A DNA stretch of 64,000 nucleotides from Sipunculus nudus (taxonomy: Eukaryota; Annelida; Sipuncula; Golfingiida; Sipunculidae), in assembly GCA_026874595.1 (NCBI GenBank), contig CM049316.1, forward strand, positions 62,045,176-62,109,175, given 5' to 3'. The notes beneath the pieces are model-generated. The model searched no databases and was not told where the DNA came from. It was given only the letters and a program-made list of their open reading frames with translations. Below are positions 35,819 to 46,078 of the stretch, in pieces. A program made the translations under genes and the position numbers. Positions within the stretch are counted from its first letter, which is position 1, and each line of letters opens with the position of its first letter.

Positions 35819-35864
35819 TACAAAGTCATCCCCCCCCACCCTGGAAGAAAAATTGACGCCACTG
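35361..35864. mobile_element. hAT-like MITE, 504 bp, with inner TA arrays
   Basis: The left end CAGGGGCGTCAAT and the right end ATTGACGCCACTG are inverted copies with one mismatch. The flanks GTCGCCGC (35353-35360) and GTCGTCGC (35865-35872) match at 7 of 8 bases, as an aged 8-bp target duplication. Inside lie two long TA runs (about 35670-35725 and 35776-35813). No transposase. Confidence 0.7.
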
Positions 35865-35969
35865 GTCGTCGCAACCTTTACACACCAAATTTACGGCCTG
35901 GAACCCCTCTTTTCAAGACCTAGGGACCTTTTTTAGTTTTTTTTGTGAGTCCTCCTAGATTAATTGGAT

Positions 35970-36003
35970 CCCCCTTTTTCTAAATCCTGGATCCGCCACT
36001 GAA
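35970..36003. mobile_element. Orphan transposon end
   Basis: CCTGGATCCGCCACTG (35987-36002) is the inverse of a CAGTGGCGGATCCAGG-type end and resembles the left end at 40782. I could not find its partner, so the element is truncated or interrupted by the one at 35361-35864. Confidence 0.4.
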
Positions 36004-36706
36004 ACTTGTATATTCAACATGATACTCTGTGATACAACATAAATTTAATTCTTGAAAATTTGCTGAGCGGCTTTATTTTTAGACCTGATTTGAATTTTGA
36101 CATTTATTTGCCTTTTGTATATAAATAATAGAAGATATGCATATGAAATTTTTATGTTTGTGAAATAAAACTAGAATTAAACGTTATCAATTTCAAATTT
36201 GATTTCATTTAACATTCATTTTTAAAAATGAAATTTAAAATTTGAAACCATATTGAGAGGTGGCACTGCATGGGGTTTTAAATTAACTTATAATTATTGT
36301 CTCGAATAGGCGACAATAGTCAGTATAAGGGCCGCACGGGTGTCGCATATGCAATTTTCGTTTTACAGTATAACGAAATATGTGGAAGCGTATTGCCATA
36401 TATTTTTCATTGTATCAATTAACAGTAAATGAGTTTTTCTTAGTGTTTCATGGGAGATACAATATAATTAAATATGTTATAAATTTATTAACTTATAAAT
36501 ATAATGATACATTGAAAGTATATGCAGATTAGTTTATTTCACACAGGAAATATGGCAAAAATTTACTGCAATTAAGAACTTTCTTGTATTGTTGAAACAG
36601 CTGGAAAAAATTTAAATAAGGGTTTAATGTTTCCTTTATACCTTTTATACTTGCAAGTATAACATGGTAATAAAAGCATTCTGGACTGTGGTTCGATATG
36701 GAAGTA

Positions 36707-36841
<135 letters not shown>

Positions 36842-37274
36842 CGGAGCGAGTTTAATGTACGCTTGAATGAGTATGTGTGTGCAATATTCATCAAAAGTCA
36901 TATGGTCTTACTGGAAAGAATGGCAGCACGGACGGGTGTTGTTCCTTCTTGCTGATTGCCTGTATACTATATATGTGCTGCAAACGGAAACTATAATGCA
37001 ACTAGAATTCTGAATCACAATCGATATACATGTACATATATACATATGCCTTCACCATGGAAGCACAAGTTTCAAAAACACTCTGTGGAGTGGGAACAAA
37101 GTGGACTCCGCCACCTCGATGTACTGGATGCACGACCGTGACGTGAACAGGTGCCCGGGCCGCAGTGATGATCGCGTTAGTTATTAAGTATGTTGTGTAC
37201 AAAGAGTCTCGCACAAACATACACGTAGGCATCTAGAAGATACGGGACCACCATTCACATAGGCTTTGGAGCCC

Positions 37275-37298
37275 GGGGGGGGGGGGGGGGGGGGGGGG
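37275..37298. repeat. Run of 24 G
   Basis: Uninterrupted poly-G on the plus strand, next to CCCGGG. It can form G-quadruplex and is also a place where assemblies often slip. Confidence 0.95.
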
Positions 37299-37807
37299 CA
37301 CTTTCTGGCCGAAGGGTTGAGGTCAGTGTCCATGGCCTTTTTTTAAATGACGTTAATTCCATCAATTAGAATGAAAAATTTTATTTCTTCTCAGTCATCA
37401 TTTCTTTATTGAGTGTGTTTAGTGATGAAGGCCATTACTGTTTAATTTTTAGAGGTATAAGGTAATTAAATATAATGGAATCCATTTTAGTGAGAATGGT
37501 TGGAAATATACTTATATATGCGTAATATTTAATCAGACTATATAGAAAGGTCTGCTTTGTAATATGACAAACTTTTGTACTGTTCAATGTGTAATTATAT
37601 ATATAAAAATATGACTGAAATCAGGTTAATGTTCTGTAAATCAATTGTTCATGGTACAATATTTATTTGAAGATATCAATTTAAACTTCAAGTAAGTTTG
37701 AAAATGGTCTTTCCTTTGCCTCTGAGTAGGCCCATATTTAATTCGTGTTTCATACAATGTAGCCTTATGGTTTTGAGCAAAATTAAAAAAAAATAAATAA
37801 ATAAATA

Positions 37808-38960
37808 AAACTAGACGACCAGAGGTCGTGCGCTTGCCGGAAATGATATGGAAACAGTCGAATGAATGAACAATGAAAAAGAGAGAGAAAATAAGCCATA
37901 TTTTAAAAGATATAACCAATATTGACAAAGTTATAAAGGAAATAAGAATCTGACGTGTTTTGATGACCTTGATCTTGACCTTTGACCTATATAATTAATA
38001 CACATATTGTTTCCATAAATAGTTCCGATGTATGGTATGTTTAAGTGTAATAAGTTATTCCTGCTAAATTTTGGGCAGTAGAATGCTATACGCCATACAC
38101 AAGAACCAGCAAGAAGGTGAAATTTAAGATAACTGACGAACAGACAGACATAATGAAAATGTGACACAAGGTTGAGACTAGATGACAAAGCCAGGTTATG
38201 CAGAAGACCAAGAGGAAGAAAATAAACCTCAGTATATTTTATTAAGATTTATTCTTTTGGAGATATGGCCAAAAATCATATGTCGTGGAGGATCCAGTGC
38301 AGCGCCCCCTAGCGGGGCTAGGGATTAAAAGGATTCCTGCCAAAAATGTGGCCTGTAGATTGCCAAATGTAAGATGCAGGAACCAGCAAGCATGTAAAAT
38401 TGAGGGTAACTGACAAACAGACTGACAAAGCGACACAAGACTGAGGTCAATCGACTAAACCAGGTAATGGAGAAAACCAAGAGGAAGAAAATAAGCTATA
38501 GTTTATGTAATTGAGGTTTACAGTTTGGAGATATGGCCCAAAAAATCATATGTCGTGGAGGATCCAGTGCAGCGCCCCCTAGGGGCCATATCATGTAAAA
38601 GAATTATTCATTTCGATATATTAGTGTAAGACATAGGATGTACCAGTTTCAGAAGGATTCCTGCAAAACTGTGGCCTCTAGATTACTAAATGTAAGATGC
38701 ATGAACCAGCAAACATGCGAAATTGACGGCAATGACAAACAGACGGACATACTGACAAGCAAACACAAGATTGAGGCTAATCGACAAAACCAGATAATGA
38801 AGAAAACCCGGAGGAAGAAATTGAGCATAATTTTGTGACAATAGGTCTAACATTGATGAGGTTATGACGAAATTTTGACGTTTTTCGATGACTTGACCTT
38901 TGATAGATCATGACAAAAATCAATAGGCTTCGGGGACTTTTAGTTTTACATAAACTGTGT
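37808..38960. mobile_element. Tandem-repeat element, copy 1 (about 2.5 inner units)
   Basis: It opens with CTAGACGACCAGAGGTCG and CTTGCCGGAAAT, the same head as the element at 54059. Inside, units of about 300 bp repeat GGAGATATGGCC, CAGCGCCCCCTAG, ACTGTGGCCT.TAGA and GACAAACAGACGGACA. The end part has GATGACTTGACCTTTGA and CAATAGG, as near 56165. This is the build of the pearl-type bivalve elements (unique ends around a variable tandem array); that kinship is inference. No protein. Confidence 0.7.
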
Positions 38961-39201
38961 AAGCGATCGCTGCAAAACTAGCTGTGCATTGTGTGTGGTG
39001 CAGCATATGGTTGAAAGTAGGAAAACTGGATAAAATACTACATTGAAAATGCATATTTTATGTTTTACTTTTTTTTTAATTTTCCAAACCGTGTGAGGGG
39101 GATTACCCCCTCCCACACCCACCCCCTTTCGGGTGCTTAGCCGTCCTCAACCTCGCTTCACTTGCAAAATGCACACCAGACTTTAAAAAACGCTCAAAAG
39201 C

Positions 39202-39202
<1 letters not shown>

Positions 39203-39246
<44 letters not shown>
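39203..39246. repeat. Microsatellite (TA)n(CA)n
   Basis: TA run 39203-39230, then CA run to 39246, then C-rich. Confidence 0.95.
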
Positions 39247-39247
<1 letters not shown>

Positions 39248-39744
39248 GAATGCGTCCCCCCCCCCCAAATTTTAATAACGCTCCAAAGCCAATGCATACA
39301 TATATGTCAGCGCTGCAGACTGTATACAGCAAATGTATACCGTGATGGAGGACTCGTGTCCAGAGTATGGACTCAAGATAACTTTTTCGGGGGATTCGGG
39401 GGTCCTTGACGTGGACTTGTACTCACATTTGGAGTTAAGGACTTAAGAAATCAGGCCGAGCCCAACTCGATTCCAGCAGCTTGTCACATACCAGGAAAAC
39501 AATTAATTTATGTACAAATGCGAAGGTCTGACAGAATATTACAAAAAAAGACTGCAATGTATATGCCTAGTTTTAGCTCTGTACTATATTAATTGGGGGC
39601 TTAACATAATTAAACATTCAAGTAAAAAGCATGGTAATCTCAAATTTTCATTTTAAATTTCTTTAAAAAAGGAGCATTTTATGTTAACAATCGGACTTAG
39701 ACCCGGTTCAAGATGACTTGCATGGATAAGAAGAAGATGGACTC

Positions 39745-39750
<6 letters not shown>

Positions 39751-39789
<39 letters not shown>
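39751..39789. repeat. (TA)n microsatellite
   Basis: About 19 TA units. The surrounding 39300-39850 repeats words of GGACTCG/GGACTTG, as decayed simple sequence, with no gene. Confidence 0.9.
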
Positions 39790-39792
<3 letters not shown>

Positions 39793-40781
39793 CCTGGACT
39801 TGGACTTGCAGTCGACTGGTCGGACTCGAATGGTGTGAACCCGATTATACATCATTGTGGACCACCATGCAGTTACGGAATATTACACATGCATCCGAGC
39901 AAACTTCGGTGTCCAGTATATAACGTTCTGCTGAAACATTCAAGTTTTAACCTACGTATAGAAATTTGATTCTTAAGTGTTTATCCCCTAAATTTAAAAA
40001 AAAGTTATCACCTGATTTCTGCTGGTGAATTTTGTTTTCATGATAACAATTATAAATTTAATTTTTGAAAATGAAAAAAAAACCATCAAGATAAAAGAGC
40101 AAATAAAAATTCGTCTGGAGATATTCTGATGCCGGTTCACACATGACGACCAACAATTTATAAGCTATTACTGGAAGCTAGGTATATCGCATTTTTAACT
40201 AATTTATTATTCTGTTTAAACCAATTAAAATGTTATATTTGGGTATAACTTTATCGATGTTTATATTTAATCAGGTACAAAACTTATTGATGATATATAC
40301 GCAGTATACTTTAAAGGGTTTTAGTCATGCAGGGACATGGTACAAACGATATTGAAAAGTTATATATACATGCAAGCCGCGAGTGAAATGTTGGCATCAG
40401 AGGCCAGCTATATATCTGTCAGAGCAAAGGCGGCCTGAGTATTGTGAAATTACTGTTCAAATTCACTTTGTTGGAAATTTACACTTAAAATTTCCCTATT
40501 ATGAGTAAATGCTAACGGTCTTTATTGTCCTATCTCTTGAAGGTATAATTATTAAAGAATCCTTTAAACAAAAATATTTTATGTTTACCCAGATTACCTC
40601 CGAAAGGTAATGGATTGTTCGACTAATAACCCTTCAAGAAAATTTCTCAACATTTGTTCAAATTTTTAGGAGTTTGCTAACAGACAATCAATCAAACAAA
40701 CCAACGTCAATAAAAACATGATATTTCCTGTCGAAGGTCATATTAATATCCCAGAACGACCAAAAGAGTGAACGGTAAACA

Positions 40782-40985
40782 GGGGCGGATCCAGGATTAA
40801 GAAAAGGGTGGGTCCAAACCTGGAGTACTTACGAAAAACCGTAGAAAAGGTCCACATGTCCAAAGGGGGGGGGGGGGGTCTAGGCCTCAAAAATTGGTCT
40901 GAAATCCTTGAAAAGAGGTTGCAGCGGCTCGAAAAGGTGGGGCTCGGACCCCCTGGACCCTCCCCTTGGATCCGCTTCGGGTATA
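40782..40985. mobile_element. Short element with GGCGGATCCAGG ends (candidate)
   Basis: Left CAGGGGCGGATCCAGG and right CCTTGGATCCGCTTCGG are imperfect inverted copies about 200 bp apart, with a G run (40866-40878) between. I found no target duplication, so the right end is unsure. Confidence 0.45.
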
Positions 40986-42009
40986 GCAATCAAAATGTTA
41001 CCTACGGATACACACCTGCCATGGATCTCTATACAATTGAGCACATAAAAAACTGACGAATTTAGCAGCATATAACTGAAATTTTAATATATGGTAAAAA
41101 CTAAAGTCATTTTCCCTCTGTCAAAGTAACTATTTAGCACTGATTTTTAACTGCAAACTTGACAAATGGCTGATGCCACAGTGGTTACACGTCCCCTGCA
41201 GTCGCCATCTGGTGAGAAGCACTTATATATATTATATTAATAATCAGAATATATTATTATTAATAATAATAAGGAATATCTAATTCCAGCCCCATGCAGT
41301 TGAAAGAGGGGCGCTTATAATTATTATGGCCTGTGTGCTGTCTGTTCTGTTACGTATACGTAATATGTATATACTTGATTGAATATTAATGTTTGCTAAT
41401 TGTAACAAGAAAATATTGGGCCCTTAGGTGTCGAAAATTACAAACAAAATTTAATTTAATAACCAAAATTAAATATATATATATTTATTTATATATATAT
41501 ATTTGTGACAGTGTCTTAACTTTTTCGTCATCCATTGCAATTGCAATGCATAATATGAAAATTGATAATTAGATTCCTGAGCAGCGGCGTACCTAGCCTT
41601 TTTGCCGCCCGGGGCGGTCGTAGAAATTAATTGCCGCCCCTTTAACGAAACATTACAAAACTGGACAACATATGGAAACATATCAAACCAAAATTGTATT
41701 CTTATATAGGCTTTTAGTTGAAAAGAACGCAATAATATCGATAAATTCATTAAAAGGATTTTTTTGCCACATATTAAAGAGAAATCACCATGTACTTTGC
41801 TTATTTAAGTCAAAATATCGCTTTGAATAGAAACAAGTGTATTTAGTAAGGCGTGCAAAGTATAGAATAAATTGCAACTAGAAAAAAAATTACACCGTTG
41901 GATATTCATAAACTATAGTAAATTAAGTTTTCATATACACACGATTTATGCATGGTAAAACCTCATTGTATCGCCAGACATAGTCTGTAGATACTATGGT
42001 TTAGGCACG

Positions 42010-42950
42010 GTTGCGCCGCCGCCGCCGCCGCCGCAGAGATATCTTTTGGACACAATAACTCAAAAAATATTTCAAGGATCTTTTTCAAACTTGACACATT
42101 TATAGATATAGGTGAGAGGACGAAGCCTATTTAAAATGGGGTCATGACCTCAACTAGGAGAGTGACCTTGACCTTGAATAGATCCATTTTGGGGGAAAAT
42201 CACACAAATTCTTAAATATCTCAAGAAATCTTTCATGGATTTATCCAAAAATCAAGTTGGACAAAGATCTTGGATAGTGATGTCATGTACCGGAAACTGG
42301 TGGTGCCACCTAGTATCCTTTTCTTGTTTTTTGTGCCGTTTAATACCCCCATCATTGCCACTTGACAGTACTTTTAGCATCACAAGTCAAAAACTGATTG
42401 ACAGATTTCTTTAATATTATGCATGTACATAGGTATGGGTTATGGGATGATGTGTATTAAAATTGGGGTCATGACCTTTCCTTTGAGAGTGGCTTTGACC
42501 TTGAATATTACCATATATGGTGAAAATCACATAAAATCATGAATATCTAAAAAAAAAGGGATGCATGGATTGGTCCAAACGCAAAAATCAAGTTGACGGA
42601 AGATCTTGGATAGTTTTGTCTTTTGCAGAAGAAAGGTGGCGCCACCTGTTGTCCTTTTTTTTTGTTTTTTTGCGCCTTTGAATACCCCATCATTGCCACT
42701 TGACAGTATATATACTGTGAGCATTATAAGTCAAACAGTAATGGACAGATTTCTTTCATGTTATGCATGTATATAGATATGGTTTATGGAATGAGGTATA
42801 TTTAATTTTAAATTAAATTTTAAAATTTAATTTAATTTAAATTATTTTTTTTTTAAATTTAATTTTTTTTTCAAATGTTGGATATTTTGGAATGCAGTTT
42901 ATTGATTTGGGGTCATGACCGTGACTATGAGAGTGACTCTATATTATTCT
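42010..42950. repeat. Tandem array of about 340-bp units inside the hAT element
   Basis: Landmarks CATCATTGCCACTTGACAGTA (about 42350 and 42688), GATTTCTTT.ATNTTATGCATGTA, GGGGTCATGACC and GACCTTGAATA recur with a period near 340 bp, for two full units and part of a third. A (GCC)n run at about 42015-42033 lies at the left end. The element tail near 43141-43165 (TGTCTGGCGATACTATGG) is the inverse of TATCGCCAGACATAG at 41970-41984, so the array may itself be a transposon nested in the hAT element. Confidence 0.6.
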
Positions 42951-44429
42951 CAAACAAGTAACTCCAAACATACATATACAACTCAAACATCATTAAATAT
43001 ATACTTCTATTTATACATAACCTTTTACATAACAATTGCCTTCACTTTAAATATTCCTATATTTTGTACAAATGTTTCTCACATTCATTGCTTAAATACA
43101 AATACATCACATTATATCAACAAAATACCACAAAACCTCATTTGTCTGGCGATACTATGGCACCAGCGGTGCCAAGAAATGTCTAGTTTGTTTATTGTTA
43201 TTCAATTTTTAACGCATATAAATACATTGCCCCTTCTGTGTAACTAAACCTGCATGTTGTTATCGCATAAGAGAGCTCTGTGATATGCATGGTGTTGTAG
43301 CAAGCAAGGCATGTGTAAAAACTCAAGTCTATGGTTATTTCATGAGCTGTGTGTGTGTGCAAGATATTTTTAATATTTTCAGATAGGACCAAATGGTTGG
43401 ATAAACTGTTTTTTTTTTTTTTGTTTAAACAATATCCTCGACGGAAAACATACTTTAATCACATCAATTTAATTTAAGATTAAGTTAAAATGTTTGTGCT
43501 TTTTTCTGCAAAGTTACATTTTTGAACTAATGATTATTTGTTATTCTATAAATTATATAATGAAATTTCAAGTAATTGTATAACTGAAAAATATATTATA
43601 TTATATTATAATATATATTATACGGAGTAATTTTCTTGAAATGATCTGGCACAACATATACGTATATATACAGCAATAGTCTGTTGGTAAACTCTTAATA
43701 ATAGACAGGTTAATTTTAGCTTTGAACTCTTATTCAGGTAACATTAATACTAGAAACATATGTACTGAACGTGACATGTGGCATCGCGGCTAGGAGGATT
43801 CACCCCCTACCCCCATGGCAATTTATAATAGATTTATATTTGATATGCAATTATACATGTAACATCTTAAAGATAAAATAACTCCTTCATAGGTCTTGGT
43901 GAAATATGGTTATATTACATAAAAGATTTAGTCATATTACCAATTTACCATCCAGTTCAACAGCCAGTGGTAAAACTAAAGACACCACAGAAATTCGGGT
44001 ACTCAATATGTTCAGAATAGTGTAAATGTTTGTATTTTAACGAGACTTTTGTAAGAATATGGGGAATCATATAAAAGGACATTTTTTTGTTTCAGGCTTT
44101 TTTCAATATCATGGTATTTTGGTGAATTCAAGAATGGAAATTCCTTATACATTCCAAGGAAAAGAGCAACAAAATTAGTCATAAAATTTGCACACAATGT
44201 GTAAGAGAGATAGGCCTACCCCTCTAGGGGCCATTGTTCTCATAACATGGGCTTCTTCCTATTCAGGTCAAGCACACGTATTCCAAATCTCATTATATTA
44301 TCATATAACATAATTGCCTATGAAAAAATATTAATATAGATTTTACATAAAATAAGCCCAATTCCTGGAGGAAAAACATTTTTTTATCTATTGTTCCACT
44401 AAAAACATGAGGCTGTGTGATTTGTTCAA

Positions 44430-45090
44430 AAACTATTGTAGTAAAAACGGCCAGTTTTGTAGTAAAACCGGCTAATATTGTAATGATGGCCAATACTGAA
44501 ATAATAAATGTAATATAACTATATCTTACCTTTGCTCTAATCAGAATGGTGGGGGTTAAACGGGGAAAAGGCCAATATGGTAAAATTGATGTTTAGAGAT
44601 TATGTTTAAATTCATGTCAAATTACTTTAGACAGCATAAATTTTGACTTCTTGTGACGTGAATATTTACGTGAACAAACAAATATGAAAAGCCCTGGATT
44701 TCCATTATAACTGTATCTATTATGCTAATGAGGAACCCAAATGGCTCTTCATTTGAGAAGCTATTCTCAAACGACATATCGCTTGTTAGATCTGGGATTC
44801 ATTCTTGAGCTAAAAATATGTATTATTACATTATTGGCCGTTTTTGCCTTTCTCATTTTAATTCCAATATAGGTAGGGTAAAATTATTACTATATGGGCC
44901 GTTTTTATTACATTATTGGCAATTATTTCAATATAGACTATTTTTTTATTACAAAATTGGCCGTTATTACAATATGGGCCGGTAAATTTTATTACAATTT
45001 TGGCACTTTGAATTTATAACAGTATGGGTCGTTCCTATTACAATATGGGCTTTATTACAATAAGGGCCGGTTATTACAATATGGGTCGTA
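44430..45090. repeat. Cluster of ATTACAATATGGGCC-type motifs
   Basis: Clear copies at 44976-44990, 45037-45050, 45054-45068 and 45073-45087, and looser ones (ATTACATTATTGGCCG and the like) from about 44825. Near 44440-44500 the inverse form (GGCC...TTGTAATGATGGCC) appears. They lie toward the right end of the hAT element. Confidence 0.6.
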
Positions 45091-45940
45091 ACAACATGCC
45101 TTTGCAGGACTTTTCATGCAGATTATATAATGGCGTTCTGGCATATTGCAGGACTGCTGATCTTACGAGGAATAACAACAGATTTGTATTTCTTCCTACC
45201 TAACATGCCTATAGAGCGTTCGTGAACCATTTGATTGGTTCAATTTCCCATGCAGTTCATGAACTAACTGAAATGGGGAAACTAAAAAAAAACAACATTT
45301 AAATTTTTAAAAAAAATCTAAATAATTTTTTTTTACCTATAATTTTGTACATTTCGAGGAACTCCTAGTTCGGCGAAATGCCGCCCCTTAAAATGTGCCG
45401 CCCGGGGCGGACCGCCCCCGCCGCCGCCACCCCCCTTAGGTACACAACTGTTCCTGAGTAATTAAAAAACACAGATTATCAATAAAAAAAATCATGATCC
45501 CAACTGAGTAAATATGATATTGTTGCTACACAATTTTAAGTAAATTATAAGAAATCGAAATATTTTGTGCTGTATCAGGTATTTAATCTGTTTCAATACA
45601 TATTCCATGGTGATTTTTTCTCATTAAATTCTTTGTCAAGAAACTAAACTTAATTTTAATTTTTATAATAAATAACTTACAAATTGCTTATATTATAAGT
45701 CAGTCACAATTATACTTTAATAACACTGTATTGTAGTTATACAGGCATGAACAAAATGCTTTCCGTTCAAATTTCGAGCCACGTTCCGCTTGGCCCGTGT
45801 TGCCACTGCCTGTAACCGGTGAACCGTTCTGTAGTATCCATTCAGCTGCCAACACCCGGTGGTTTGTGATGTATGCGTGGAGAATGCCTGGCACGCAGTC
45901 ACATGACATGCCGTTTCGCGTGATCTCCGCGAGACTATAA

Positions 45941-45954
45941 CCGCCAAATTCAAA
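45941..45954. promoter_or_regulatory. E2F-like and CHR-like sites in the anillin promoter
   Basis: CCGCCAAA (45941-45948; minus strand TTTGGCGG, E2F type) touches TTCAAA (45949-45954; minus strand TTTGAA, the CHR core). They lie about 110-120 nt before the anillin start codon, in a stretch (45760-46060) richer in GC and CpG than anything nearby. Vertebrate anillin is a cell-cycle gene with a peak in G2/M, so such sites make sense, but the order is not the classic CDE-CHR order. Confidence 0.45.
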
Positions 45955-46060
45955 CCTCCACCTGTCACAACAACACGACACGGCTGACGCCCGGAGAGAG
46001 TGCGAGAGGAACTGTCACGAAGGATCCTCTACAAGGAAACCCCGTGTCAGAGGAAACAAA

Positions 46061-46078
46061 ATGGATCCATTTACACAG
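46061..46078 (+). CDS. ANLN: Anillin exon 1 (coding part)
   Basis: ATG in the context AAAATGG, six codons (MDPFTQ), donor GTAAAT. The exon boundary after MDPFT is short but is fixed by the very conserved start of the protein. Confidence 0.88.

Larger units (their letters stand above)
41582..45450. mobile_element. hAT-like element, 3.87 kb, with nested repeats
   Basis: The 8-bp direct repeat TTCCTGAG is exact on both sides (41574-41581 and 45451-45458). The ends CAGCGGCGTACCTAG and, inverted on the right, CAGTTGTGTACCTAAG match imperfectly, and both arms hold GCCGCCCGGGGCGG (left 41603-41616, right at about 45397-45410). Despite the length no hAT transposase or zinc-finger frame can be read. 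The inside is filled with tandem repeats (42040-42950) and short motif repeats (44430-45090). So it is a non-autonomous or decayed element that has taken up other sequence. Confidence 0.85.

Noticed and set aside
42160-42180. GACCTTGACCTTGA words as nuclear-receptor response elements
   Set aside because: The same words recur in many repeat units of this window (17-18 kb, 38 kb, 42 kb, 56 kb), so they belong to the repeats.
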